The notes under the pieces are model-generated. The model saw nothing but the letters and a program-made list of their open reading frames with translations, had not been told where the DNA came from and did not search any database. The translations under genes and the position numbers were made by a program. DNA of 64,000 bases from Marvania coccoides (taxonomy: Eukaryota; Chlorophyta; Trebouxiophyceae; Chlorellales; Chlorellaceae): contig OY978108.1 of NCBI GenBank assembly GCA_963854735.1, positions 558,001 through 622,000 of the forward strand, written 5' to 3'. Shown here piece after piece: positions 20,912-32,900 of the stretch. How positions within the stretch are numbered: the first letter of the stretch is position 1; every line of letters begins with the position of its first letter.

Positions 20912-23900
20912 ATGGCGTCTGAAGAGATCAGCCTCCGGCCGCTGTCGTTGCGGCCTGGCGCGGGCATCAATCCTTTTGCTAGCTTCGCCCTGGGGGCTGG
21001 CTTGGGTCTGAAAAACAAGGTAAGCCACCGATGACGAATGTCGCTATTCATGACAGCGCAGTTAAAAAATTTGTTCTGATCAGCCAACTCAAAATTTCAA
21101 TCACTTTTTTTGCAGGGAGCCAATGCCGCGGCCCGCAGCGAGGAGAAGAAGAAGGCTCGTGGGGATGTCGTCAAATACCCTCGCGATTTTTTGATGAAGT
21201 TCGCCGAGGTAAGCGCCGTTTGTCTCACTCCTTCGAAAATTTTCAATTCAATCAATCTCCTTCCCACCCGCAGATGTACACCCGCATCCCCACCGAGCTC
21301 CAATTTGCCAACCTCGAGATTGTGCTGGACCCGTCAGACCCCGAAAGGGAGGCCCAGCGCGCGCTGCTCCAGCGGGTGGCCGCAGATGATGCCGACGAGC
21401 GCGACTGGCGCTCTCGCACGCCCCTTCCACCCGCGCCCGCCGCCACCGCCGCCGCCGCCAACCAGCCCCCTCGCGAGGCCGCCCCCGCCGACCCCAACGC
21501 GCCAAAAATTCAGCGCGCAGCAGACATCGGCCGCACCGCCTGGGCTCCGGTGGCCCCCGCCCCTGCAACCGGCGCTCCTGCCGCCGCTGGCATTGCGCCT
21601 GATGCCGCCGCCGCCGCAGAGACCGCCGGTCAATCCCTGCGCAAGGTCAAGGGCATTCTCAACAAGCTCACGCCTGAGAAGTTCGAGCGCCTCCTGGGCC
21701 AGCTGATCCCGCTGGTTGCCAGCTACGAGGTGCTGCAGGGCACCATCCACCAGGTATTTGAGAACGCTGTGGCGCAGCCTACCTTCGTGGCGATGTACGC
21801 AGACCTGTGCGCTGAGCTGGACGCAGCTTTACCCGAGTTTGAAGGTCCCGACGGCCCGCAGTCGTTCAAAAAGATGCTGGCCAATACCTGCCAGGTGGAG
21901 TACGAAGCCACGGAGGCGGCGCGCGCAGAGGCTGAACGCGCCACCGGCGACGAGCGCGACGACGCGGATCGCAAGGCGAAGCAGCGTATGCTGGGTAACG
22001 TGCGCCTCATAGCGGAGCTGTTCAAAAAGGGCATGGTGAACGACCGCATTATGCTGCTCATTCTGGCGGATATGCTGGGCCCTGCGGACGCGGAGCCGTC
22101 TGAGGACAACGTGGAGGCGGCCTGCGAGTTTGTGGCAGTGGCAGGAGCCTCCTTGGAAGGCAACGTTCGGTCAAAAGCGAGGCTGGACGCTGCGTTCACC
22201 CACCTGGCCAAGTTGGCCAACAGCAAGTCGTACACGCCGCGCATCCGCTTCGTCATCCGCGACGTCATGGACCTGCGCTCGCAGCACTGGGTGAGTCCAT
22301 TGCTTATTGCTTTTATAGGCTGCAGCACTAATTTCCCGTTTGTTTTTTCCCTGAGCTGTTTCGTACTTTCACGTATTCTAAACATTTTCCGTATTTATAT
22401 TGTTGTGTGTGCCAGGTGGCTCGCCGCGAGACCTTCACCGCCAAGAAGCTCGACGAGATTCGCACCGAGGCTCAGGCCGAGCTCGGCATCGTCGACGTCG
22501 CCATCCCTGGCCTGGAGCCGCTCATTTCCGGCATGGAGCCCCTCCCTGGCATCGCACCCAAGCGCGCTGATGACATGGAGCTGTTCCCTGCCTTCAAGGG
22601 GGCCGATTTCAAGTCTGGCGGCGCTGCCGACGGCGAGAAGTTTTCTGCCTTCCTGGGAGAGTTCGTGCCGCTGCCGGATAGCAATGCCACGCCGCCCGAG
22701 GCCCCTGGCCAGGCACCTCAAGCACCGAGGTGAGAGAAATAAATCACTGTTTGTATATTGAACGATAGTAGTGTAGCAGCTTGTTTCAATTTTCGGTCGA
22801 TGGTTACCTCTGCATCCTCTGTAATTGTATTGCATTTTCTTTCCCAAAAATTGTACGTTATGCTTTCATGCGTATGACTCATCGCTTGTGTATATTTATT
22901 TGCTGCCAAATTTGTGTGATTTAGAGAGGTCTGGCTGGCAAATCTTTTCTTCCCCGTCCGTTGCTCTTTCTCTTTATCTTTCTTCTTCTATTTGTACTAC
23001 ACGACTCTGCACATCGCACTTACTCTCCGCCGGTGCGATTGGATGGCACCACAGCGGTCTACATGTTGCGAATATTAAACTTGATAGCCTGCCATCAACC
23101 TCCCGACGGTGCTCCCTGTTTGAGCTGCCGGGCAAGATGGTCAAGCATATTTACCCTTTCCCACTCTTTGACTCTTGCGGTTTATGAGCTTTGTTTTGTC
23201 ATTTCCTCTTGATTCAATTCATTTGGCCTGCTTTTTGAAGCAATCATTGACTCGTTTTCGTTAATTTTTTCTTCGATCTACATATCCCTTCTTTCTTCCC
23301 TACCCACCCAAAGTCAACCCAGCCATTCTCACCTTTCATTGCGCCACTACTTTCTTTTTCTTACAGGGCTGCCCGCACCGACCTGGGCCCTGAGGAGCGT
23401 GAGTCCCTCGGCAAGTCGCTCTTCTCGGACTTTCTTTCTTCCCGGGATATCTCCGAGGCCCTGGCCGCTGCTCAGGAGCTCGTGGTGCCCGGATTCGGCC
23501 CCGTCCTGGTGCGCTTGGGCCTGGAGAAGGCCTTTGACGTCCTGGATGAGGCGGAGCAGGTAGCCATCGGTGGGCTCATCGTGGAGCTGGCCTCCCGGGC
23601 CGCGATCTCCGCGGACGACATCAAGGCAGCCGTGGGAGAGTTCGCGAAGGCCCTAGATGACCTCGCTATGGATATCCCGCTGGCTCCCAAGGTGATGGGG
23701 CGGGTGTTGGGTGCCGCTGCCGCCAAGGGCATGTTCGGTCTGGATGTGCTGGCGGAGCAGGCGGGGCCGTGCGAGAGCGCGGAGGCGCGGCGGATGTTTG
23801 TCGCTGCCGCGTTGGGGGTTGTGAAAGAGGAGAAAACCGAGGCGGGGCTGATCGAAGCGGTGAAGGCTGGCGGCGTGGACGTTGCTGGGCTGTTTGCGCG

Positions 23901-23976
23901 CGATCCCGAGTTTGACGATCACCTGCCTGAGGATATGGCGTTTGCGGAGCAAAACGGCCTGGGGGCGCTGCTGTAG
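20912..23976 (+). CDS. eIFiso4G-like translation initiation scaffold (MIF4G + MA3)
   Basis: Exons 20912-21019, 21116-21208, 21274-22290, 22416-22729, 23367-23976; 713 aa. The N-terminus holds an eIF4E-binding motif of the form YxxxxL-hydrophobic (YPRDFLM, residues 57-63), just before a FMKFAE-like helix end. An Ala/Pro linker leads to a MIF4G HEAT domain from about 165 (SLRKVKGILNKLTPEKFERL, then LIAELFKKGMVNDRIML, and RIRFVIRDVMDLR), which binds eIF4A. Exon 5 is the MA3 domain (from about 515). The short N-terminus and overall size are like plant eIFiso4G rather than eIF4G. The 637-nt last intron (22730-23366) is the longest in the gene and shows nothing coding. Confidence 0.9.
22730..23366 (+). 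other. long last intron of the eIF4G-like gene
   Basis: 637 nt, AT/pyrimidine-rich in its second half, ending TTCTTACAG. Short open frames inside have no family features. It is longer than most introns in the window (about 60-400 nt) and could carry an intronic regulatory element or small RNA, but no structure is recognisable by eye. Confidence 0.5.
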
Positions 23977-24262
23977 AGGCTGAACTGCAATGGAAAATTT
24001 CTGCGAACAATGATACAGTTTTTAGCCTGATTTTATAAATCGGTTTCGTGTTTGGACACTTCGGTTCATGTAATGTAATTGTTCTTCATCCATTTCTGTG
24101 GGAAGAGAAAAGAGGATAAAGGGGTCTGGCTGGGGAGGAAAAAACTTGAAAATATGTCGAGCTCATTTTGCATTCTGATTGATTGTCATATTTATTATTA
24201 TAGTTACAGTTCATAGCTGATGCTGTAGCGGGCAAATGCAGCGGTAACCCGAACTTGCCGCG

Positions 24263-25061
24263 ATGATCTCGGCTCAAAAACTATCGGGGATGGAGCGATT
24301 GCCTGCAGGCCGCGCTGGCGTCGTCACAAAGAGGCCTCAGTCTCATGTCAGACTCGTCTGCTGTGCCAGCAAGCCGGGAAACGAGCCACAGGGAGGTTTT
24401 AGCTTCTCCCGTCGTCAGGCTGTAGTGGGCCCCCTCTTCGCTCTAGGTGCGCTATTTTTTTCGTTAATTCCAACCTTTGAAGACTTCGATACGTTAATTA
24501 ACTATTATCATTCAAACAGGCGCAAGTTTGGCTTTTCCAAAGATTTCTCTTGCTGACGCTGTGGCAGCACCGCCGGTCGCCTCTCCTCCGCCCCCTCCGC
24601 CTCCATCCCCATCCACAACACCAGCAGCAGCAGTTCCTATGACTGAAGCCGTGCCACTGCCCAAACCTGAACCCCCAGCAGGCGCAGCAGCAGCAGGAAC
24701 AGCGCCTGAAGCTCCCCCACCTAAACTTTCTTCCAAAGTGCCGTTGGCGTCGCAAGAGCTGTCGGAGGAAGCTGCTAAGAAGCTACTGGAGGAAGACGAG
24801 GACCGGAGGAAGGCGCGGCGGCGGGGCAAGGGGCGCATTCGCGAGCTTGAGGAGATTAGAGCTGAGCTAGCTGAGAAAGAGCTGGTTTTACTGGAGAAGC
24901 AGCAGGAGCTATTGGAGCAGGAGCAGACGGTGATGGTGCTGCGCGAAGAGTTGGAGATTGAGAGGAAGTTAAGGGCGCTGCTGACTAAGGAGAAAGAAAA
25001 AGCTGAGGAGGAGGCAGCGCTGGCTATGGGCCTTTGCATGGGCGGCTCCATGCTGCCTTGA
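24263..25061 (+). CDS. putative thylakoid-targeted coiled-coil protein, function unknown
   Basis: Exons 24263-24446 and 24520-25061; 241 aa. The N-terminus (MISAQKLSGMERLPAGRAGV to VRLVCCASKP) looks like a chloroplast transit peptide. It is followed by SFSRRQAVVGPLFALGASLA, then FPKISLADA. A twin arginine followed by a hydrophobic stretch and ADA is what a Tat-type lumenal signal with its cleavage site looks like. The mature part is a Pro/Ala-rich linker (about 75-130) and a highly charged helix (about 145-225: ELAEKELVLLEKQQELLEQE) predicted by eye as a coiled coil, ending GLCMGGSMLP. I do not recognise a named family. The splice junction falls inside the hydrophobic core, which supports the model because it is needed to make LGASLAFPK. 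Confidence 0.7.
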
Positions 25062-25416
25062 TAGATAAAGAAAGATAGATGAATTTACAAAGTGAACATA
25101 ATGAGGTGTGACTTCGATACACAGCAACAGAAAATAATTAGTGCAACAAAAAACATGCTAATAATGAGCGATGGCAAAAGAAAGGCAAACAGTGGGGGGA
25201 AAACAAAAAACTATTGGCATTCATGGTACATACATAACTGAAAAACGGACATCGAAAAAAGAATAGCGACAATCGTAGATAAAAAGCCGTGGGCAGAATT
25301 GGCCCAAATGCAGCTCAAAAGAGAAATAGTTAAAAAGAGAAAATTTGTTGGTTCTATGCATTTTCTTTCATCCATTCATTCGATCGGCGGTACAGCTTCG
25401 CTTCGCCCCTAGTCGC
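25062..25416. other. intergenic between convergent genes (coiled-coil protein and CDO)
   Basis: 355 bp, strongly A-rich on the plus strand, presumably two abutting 3' UTRs. No gene. Confidence 0.4.
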
Positions 25417-26361
25417 TCACACCTTGCTCCCTTTGATGCTGAAATAGCCAGGAGTACGGTATGAAATGCGATCCTCGTCTGGCTCAAACAGCGTCACCTT
25501 GCTGATGGGCGGCGCGTAGCAATGCAGCGTCACAGCGCCAGGCGCCGGGCTGCCCTCGGGACACCGCACTACGTGCAGCCCCATTCCATCGTTGATGTAC
25601 AAGCTGTCTCCTTTGGAGACGGCTTTGGTGCCGACATACTGAAGAGCGGGGCAAGGCCGCACTGCGGCCAGGGAGCCAGGGACTTTGGGCGGAGAGGCAG
25701 CGAGAACTGCGCCGCTGTTGTTTTCTTCATCTTCGTGTGGGGTTTTCTGGTAGCGAAGCTCCTCGACAGTGCCATTGAGGACGGTCACCCAACAGTGGCT
25801 GTCTTGGTGGTTGTGGATGCGGCTGGCCTGCCCAGGGGACCAGCACAGGACGACGAGCTCAAAGTTTTCGTTGGCGTCCACCAGGTGGCGTACGTAGTGG
25901 TGCTCGTTGAAAGAAGCGAAGCTGCACCAGTCGGAGGCGCCGCTTGTCAGGTAAGCCTCCATCAGGGAGCGCACCTTGCCGTGGAGGGCCTTCAGTTTTT
26001 GAGGGGAGTGAAAATATATTAATTAGAAAGAATCAGTGGCGCCAAGGCCCACCCATGAGCCAAGGCCTCATTGATGGGAAGGGATGGGAATTTTGCAGGA
26101 ATTTCGGGAAAATTAGAGTGTATCTAGTACCTGGAAAGACTCCTGAGACTGGAAGCGGTTGATCTGCTCCCCAATGGCTGCCTTACTCTTTGACTTTTCA
26201 AAGGCGCGCGACAGGTCTCGGAAGAGGACGCTGGCGGGGCAGTCCCTTGGGATAGAAGGAATTATGGTAGTTGCCCGCAGTGCTATCGAGGCAGCGTGGC
26301 TGGCAATCGAGTTCTTCTCTTGTTCAGGAATGTTGGTGTGTCGGCGAATTAGAGCAGTCAT
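25417..26361 (-). CDS. CDO1: Cysteine dioxygenase (thiol dioxygenase)
   Basis: Exons 26361-26131 and 25989-25417; 267 aa. The enzyme oxidises free cysteine to cysteine sulfinate with Fe(II) and O2. The cupin core is complete: iron ligands His136 and His138 in RIHNHQDSHCW, third ligand His216 in GMGLHVVRCP, and the pair that forms the Cys-Tyr cofactor in animals, Cys143 and Tyr235 (TLHCYAPP). CSFASFNEHHYVRHLV and FELVVLCWSPGQ also match CDO. The residue set is that of CDO type I rather than of plant cysteine oxidases, which act on N-terminal cysteines. An insert of about 25 residues (HEDEENNSGAVLAASPPKVP) lengthens the loop after the first cupin motif. No targeting signal is evident, so it is probably cytosolic. 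Confidence 0.92.
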
Positions 26362-26999
26362 TTGGGGGTTTTGATCAATATTTTACAAAAATAAGCAAGG
26401 AAATAAAATAAAACACCTCGTTGGGACCGTTGGTAAGCGGTTGGTCACTTTGATAGAAATATTTAAACTGCCAGCAGAAACAAATATTGCTGGCAAAACT
26501 GGTCAACTGACAAAAAACGCGCCATTTTTTTTTTAACCTTTTTTTCCAGCAAATTGCTGGCAGCAATATAGTCGCGGCTGACTAACTAAAACTTCCTTTC
26601 ACGGGGTTTTAGATGTAAACAAACTTAAGGCTGCGGCCGAAGGCAAGGTTCAAGGTCGGCACGAGCACAGTTGTTTTGCCGTAGGGCAGCGGCGGTCTTC
26701 TCAAAATTTCCCCAAGGAAACGCTTGGTTAGTTAGTCACCCTAACTCAATATACTACCCTAACTCAGAAAGTTCTAACCCCAGGCCAGATATTCTGGCAT
26801 TCGATCTGTCCTTGGGGGAGTGCCCTTGGGAGACCGTGCAAAAGCGGCGGGATGGTCCTGGGAATTTACAAGGAAACGCAAATATGTATGCTCAAACGCC
26901 TCTGCAAACTCTTCAATATATGCAATGAAGTCAAAACGACTTTAGAAGGGTCATTGATCATTTCCCCCAACGCTGGAATCTCTGCAGCGGGCCCCCCTC
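26362..26999. other. intergenic upstream of CDO
   Basis: 638 bp. Contains a repeated AAATTGCTGGC/AATATTGCTGGC-like pattern (for example 26487 and 26552) and a locally repeated CCCTAACTCA (about 26739-26766). No gene recognised. Confidence 0.3.
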
Positions 27000-27575
27000 G
27001 TGGCTGCAATCATGCTTCACGAAAACAGCGGGGTTAACACTGGTATTAGGCGGATCATCTGGGTAAGTTATAAAATCAATGTTCGCTTCGGGTCTCGCGC
27101 GCTCGACAATTTGTTGAAGGGAAAAGCAGTAGAAGTGGGGCGGGGCGTCTTCGATTTCGACGACTCTAAGGGATGGCAATTTGGGAGAGTAAGTATTTTG
27201 GCCTGCAAACCTCCCAAGCCGAAGCAGCTGCAGTCTGCTCATTGCAACTTGATGGGAGCTCATCAGGACGACCAGCAAGGGATGGCCGTATATTATAGCG
27301 TGTTTGCCGTGGACGGTCAGCGGTTGAGCAAGTGGGTGACAATTCAACCAACTGGAGAGACTGCTGCAGTGCTCATGAGTTTCTGATACTGCGATTTGCA
27401 TGTCTTTCCAGAGAATGGCAGATGTCCTGTGTATCGTAGAGCACGTCAGCGTTGCAGCCGCAGCTGCCAGCGAGCTCATTTTGAGGCGCTCAAGTCGATC
27501 TACAAGGCTGCTGACGACCCAGTGGAGTTGATGAAACCAAGAAGAAGTACTAGCGCGGTGTTTGCGCCTAGTTAA
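27000..27575 (+). CDS. doubtful hypothetical protein
   Basis: A GC-richer island with an open frame 27000-27386 (contains FGSRALDNLLKGKAVEVGRG, DDSKGWQFGR and VYYSVFAVDGQRLSKWVTI). If a 33-nt gap (27379-27411, GT...AG) is removed it continues as CPVYRRARQRCSRSCQRAH to a stop at 27575 (180 aa). The amino-acid make-up is protein-like, but a 33-nt intron is shorter than any other here, the opposite strand is also open for 207 codons (27581-26958), and I recognise no domain. It may be a small orphan gene, a decayed gene or chance. Confidence 0.22.
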
Positions 27576-28156
27576 TTCCAACTTGAAAAGGAGGATATAC
27601 AGAAGTGAACTCTATGTAAACCACCATTCAGCCCCCTGCTTTCTGCGTGTAAGCAAGTAAAATTAAGCTTGTGGTCCACCTTACACGGCAGTGAAGTAGT
27701 ATAATTAATGGGATTTCCTCTGATAAAAAAATGTCGATTTGTCTTTTCCCCATCCCCCGCTGCCGCCACCAAATAAACTCTCATGAATGGACTGGCGACG
27801 AAGGAAGAAAAAAGCGAGATTGCAGATTGCTAGTTTGTACAGTACTGCCTGGGGCGCCACGCAGAAGGAAATAAAGAAAGAAAGAAAGAAAGAAAGAGCC
27901 AGGTACCGAGAGAAAACCAAAGCGGAAGAGAATAAACACACTATTGGTATCATACATTTTTCTTTCTTATTGCGATAAAAGAAATCTGACAGGCGGGCAA
28001 GGCTCTCCTCTTTCCGGCTGAGCAAGGCGCGGGCGGGTAAAAGAGAAAAAAACGTTATTATATGTATTTTAAAAAAGTACTTTAAATTTTGAGAGACAGC
28101 TGCAGCATGTTCTGTGATATCATTTCAGAAAAACACGCGCGACGGCGAAAGCGAGT
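27576..28156. repeat. intergenic with AAAG microsatellite (about 27872-27896)
   Basis: About six AAAG units lie at 27872-27896 in an otherwise AT-rich spacer that should include the 3' UTR of the plastid L18 gene. No coding signal. Confidence 0.6.
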
Positions 28157-28866
28157 TTAGAACGCCAGTCCGCCCTCGCGAGCTGCGTCGGCCAGGGCCC
28201 TGACGCGGCCGTGGTAGCGGAAACCTCCTCGGTCAAAGCACACCTTCTCGATGTTCTTCTGCTTGCACAGCTCCGCGATTTTAGATCCCACAAGTTTCGC
28301 CGCCTCCTCGTTGTTGCTGCCGGCGGCTCCCAGCGCCTCGCGGATTTCGGGGGTGAGCGTAGATGCCGCCACCAGCGTGAAACCCTCCTCGTCGTCCACC
28401 ACCTGAGCGTAAATGTGGCTGTTGGAACGGAAAATTGCTAGCCTGGGGCGGTCGGTGGTGCCGGAAACCTGGCGAAACGAGCGGAAATTGAGTGAGAATG
28501 AGGGCTTGAAAAATGCGTAAATAATTTTGCTACTATGGTCTCGGAACGATGAAGGCATACTCACCCGGCCCCTGACTCGCTTGTGGCGCTTCTCAAGCTG
28601 TGCCCGCCGGGTCATCGTGCGGGCCTCCACGGTCAGTCGCTGCGGCGCACCTGCACCAAACATCAAGCCAAAAAAAAAAGATTAATCGACGTGCCACAAA
28701 AGTACCAAGCCGCGGCCCAATTTTCCACAAGCCAGCGCCATCAGGCTTTAATGGCCTCACCAATGCGCGTAAATGCGGCAGCAGGCTGCGGCGCAGGAGC
28801 GGCCACCATCGATTTCCGGCCGGCCAGGCCGGTGAATTGAGTGAAATGCATCTGCAGGGCCTGCAT
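28157..28866 (-). CDS. PRPL18: Plastid 50S ribosomal protein uL18c
   Basis: Exons 28866-28761, 28650-28565, 28468-28157; 167 aa. The first exon encodes a transit peptide ([20 protein letters not shown], then an Ala/Pro-rich stretch). The mature protein is bacterial-type L18: [17 protein letters not shown], then [56 protein letters not shown] and the 5S-rRNA-binding end [21 protein letters not shown] mitochondrial location cannot be excluded, but the strong bacterial/plastid conservation and leader favour the chloroplast. The first exon and leader are too small to be found by open-frame length alone. Confidence 0.9.
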
Positions 28867-29976
28867 TTTGAGTAGAATCTGCTGGCAAAATTAAGACTAT
28901 CAAAATACTGGCAATGCGGTTGAAATCGGTGGCTAATTTTGAGTTGATAAAGTAGCGGCTCTTTCTTTATACGAGCTGTGTCGTGCAAACTGCATACTCC
29001 GGAGGGTGCATGACTGTCTGTGTGTTTGTGGAAGGACGGTCGTCGGCAAGATGGATGGTGCTGTGGCCATGTAGAGGTGCATGTGAGAGGGAAAGCAGGG
29101 CTGTACTTCTTCGCTGTGAGCTGAGGCGGCGGCGCGCATTTGCCGCGCAGAACCCCCCCGCCCTGTGCTTCACGTTTGAAAACGCAAGCCTTTAACATAT
29201 TAATGATGGTTAGAGGCCACAAAATAGGGGTTTCCTCCCCGAGATAATGTCCGTTTCACTTGAACAGCTTTTCTTCAATTTCTTCGTCGGCAGCGGGAAG
29301 ATAATGGAATGAAAAAAAGAGGAATAAGTAATAGTAACGAGAAAAGAATGAAAGTCTTTGTTCTATGCATGGCTTTTTCAGGAAGCAAGAAGCAAGAACA
29401 GTTTTGAAAGAGGAAAAGAAGAAAAACTTGTTGTAGAGCTGTCCAGAAGAATATGCAGATACCAAAAAATACCGAATATATATAATAACAGCTCAAAAGC
29501 CCATGCCGCTGATAATGGAGGCCTGCTGGGCTGCAACCCAGGATTTGTCGGGCGGAGAACGCTAGCATTTTTTCATATGCCTAGCATGACTTTTCATGCG
29601 AGCAGCGCAGAGCAGTCCTTCTCTTCTCGTGATCTACTCAGAATTCGCACAATAGGACAGAACCATGCCCTCAAAATTAGCTGGGTGTGATTTGAAGTTG
29701 TCAGCTATCTGCAGCTCTCCGAGGAAAGTCACTGTGTTGCAAAAGGTGGATCGTTGTTTTCCCTCCATTATTGTATCATTCATTCGTAGAAACTTGGTTT
29801 GCGCGACTTGGGACTCGCGCATTTCAATTTGAAGAGGCTCTTTTTTTGATTGATTAGTGGAGGATCAGCCGAGAATTTAGAGACGCAACGGCATCCTAAT
29901 ATATTTTTTGTTCTACCCATTTCGTCAGTGTTCCCGCACCCTCCTGGCGCTGGCCGGCCACAACGAAAAATGAGGA
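28867..29976. other. 1.1 kb intergenic between divergent L18c and ABCD genes
   Basis: Both promoters should lie here. No ORF with recognisable features. There is a short GC-rich patch (about 28980-29170), and the remainder is AT-rich. Nothing else identified. Confidence 0.3.
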
Positions 29977-32900
29977 ATGACCAGTGATCAGCAACATCTT
30001 ACTCATAACGGGCGCTTGGCAGCGCTCCTGCTGCCAATGCTGCCCAAAAACAAGCGCAAACTTGCGGGAGTGGCCATTCTGGCAGCAGCAGGCGTCTACG
30101 CGGCGTCTCAGCTCACCAAGAAGCCCCCTCGCCAGCGCCGTGCTTCCTCCTCCTCTGGAGCCGTCCCCGCTTCTTCAGCCGCCTCTTCCACCGCCGCAGG
30201 CAAGCCCCACGGCAAGCGCCGCCCTAGCGGGCAGGCTCTCAAGCAGCTCCTCCCGCTGCTGCTGCAGGTTGCCGGTCGCAAGGTGCTAGTCATCGTGGCT
30301 CTGGCCATAGCACGCACAGCACTGTCCAACCGCACCGCCAGACTGCAAGGGTACCTCTTCCGCGCCGCGTTCCTGAGGCGCGTGCCGCTGTTTGCCCGCA
30401 ACCTCATCGAGAACGTTGCGCTGTGCGCTGTGGCCGCTGGGCTGGAGGCCACAGCACGCAGCTGGGTGTCCTACATGGACTTGCAGTGGCGGCGGCTGCT
30501 CACCAATTGCCTGCACGGCTCCTACTTCGACGATATGGTGAGCCAAAAGGATAATCTTTTCACCATTTTCCCCCGAACTTTTTTTCTTAATGTCTCGTCA
30601 TTTTTTCCTCATCAATTTTTTCCGCCTTTCTCACTCCTCCCTTCTCCCCGCTCTCTCCCGTTTACCTATACATTAGACCTACTACAAGCTCAACTACGTT
30701 GACAGGCGCGTAGACTCCCCCGAGCAGCGCATCTGCGAAGACATTCCCAAGCTCACTGCCGGGCTGGCAGACCTCACCCGGGAGCTGGTGGTGGCCGCCG
30801 TCGATGCCGCGTTCTACGGGTACCAGCTGCAGCGGTATAGCGGTACTAACAAGTACACTGCTGCCATTTTAGCCTACGTTGTAGGGGCTGGCACCTTCAT
30901 GACTGTGGCTGCCCCCAATTTTGGCGGGCTGTTCAAGAAGCAGGCGACCCTGGAGGGCGCTTACCGCCACCTGCACACGCGGCTGCGCGCCAACGCGGAG
31001 CCGGTGGCCTTTTACGGCGGCGTTGCCAAAGAGGGCGATCTGGTGAAGACTAAATTCGGTGAGGTGGTTTCGCACGCTGGGCGGGTGCTGAGCAAGCAGT
31101 GGCGGTTCTCCATGGTGCAAGACTTTCTGTTGAAGTACTTTGGAGCGACTGTGGCGGTGTCGCTCATCATCGGCCCTTTCTTTTCGGGGCACATGCGCCC
31201 CGAGGCGACGGTTCTGGGGCGCGCGCAGATGCTGAGCAACATGCGGTACCACACGTCGGTCATCATTGCGCTTTTTGGCTCGCTGGGCACGCTAGGCTCG
31301 AGCTCGCGCAAATTTTTGAAGCTGGGCGCCTACGCCGACCGCATTCAGGAGATGCAGGGGGTGATGAAGGAGATCGCGGAGGGCAAAGGCAAGACGCAGG
31401 CTGCGGGGGAGGTGCTGCCGTGCGACGACGCCATCGAGTTTGAGAATGCCACGGTGGTGACCCCTGGAAACGCGACCCTGGTACGAAAAAGAAAGCGATG
31501 CCAATAGCACTATGATGAATTCTCTGTTTAGAAGATATAAATAAATTCGTTTATCATTGACCTAAGTATTGACCCTTTTTCTCGTCGTTTATTGATATAT
31601 TTCGTAGGTGCGAGAGCTCACGCTGCGTGTGCCAGCAGGAACCAACCTGCTGGTGACGGGACCCAACGGCGCCGGCAAATCCTCGCTGTTTCGCGTGCTG
31701 GGCGGGCTGTGGCCGCTGACAGAAGGCAAAATTCGCAAACCAGGCGGGGCGGCAGCAGAGACCGGACTCTCCCACGATATTTTCTACGTGCCGCAGAGGC
31801 CGTACGTCACCGTGGGGACGCTCCAGGACCAGTTGCTGTATCCTCTGCAGGCCGACGGTGAGATTTATAGTATTTCAAACTGTGTTAAACTGGAACCTCG
31901 TTTTATTTCCAGTCGGGGTTTTTTCACTCTTGGGTGTGAATATCTCTCTACCTCATCTCTGCTTTTAACATACTTTTTCTGGTTTATTTATGTTCCTAGT
32001 ATCATCTCTAAAACTTTTTCCTCCTTCCATTTTTTTAATTATTTTCTTCAGCCGAGCACCGCATCCCCAGTGACGAGCTGCGCTCCCTGCTGCGCAGCGT
32101 CGACCTCGAGTCCCTCCTGGACCGCACTGGCGGCGGCGAAGAGGTCACAGACTGGGGTGAGATGCTCTCTCTGGGGGAGCAGCAACGCCTGGGCATGGCT
32201 CGACTGTTTTTTCACCGCCCCCGCTTTGCCATTCTGGACGAGTGCACCAGCGGCGTGACGGTGGAAATGGAGGAGCGCTTCTGCAGGATGGTGCAGGTGA
32301 ACGACAAGCCGTGTTTCCTCCCCCCTAACGTTGTTTTTTCATCTCTCATTTCCTCGAGCTTTCGACAATTTCTCCCTGCCTTTCTACTATAATATTCCTC
32401 GCGTCTGTTCGCTGCCTTTTTAGTACAAACGAAGATTGCATTTGTTTCCCCCACCCCCTCCTGATTTAACCTTAAAAGTTTGTATGCGATGCTTATTTCT
32501 CAATTATTCGTTGCCGTTTTCTCCCCCCCCCCCCCCCCCCCCCCAGGACCTGGGCTGCACCTGCGTCACCATCTCTCACCGCCCAGCGCTGATGGCATTC
32601 CACGACGTCGTGCTCAATCTCGACGGCGAAGGAGGCTGGGCCATCCTGGAGGGCCACAGGGCCGCCACAGCCAAGGCAGCTTCCAATGCCGCCGCCGCTG
32701 CCCTTCCCGCCGTGTTTGCCTCTGCAGAAAGCAGCCCAGGGCCTTCAATCCCCTCCGCTGCGTCTTCCCCCTCGCCGCACCCCAGCCCTAGCCAAGGTGG
32801 AGCCCTTCGTTCCGGCAGCAGCGGCAGCAACGGCAGCGCCAATGGCGAGAATGGTGGCGGCGGTGGCGGCGGCGGCAGCCGGTCGCGGCGCAGCCGAAGA

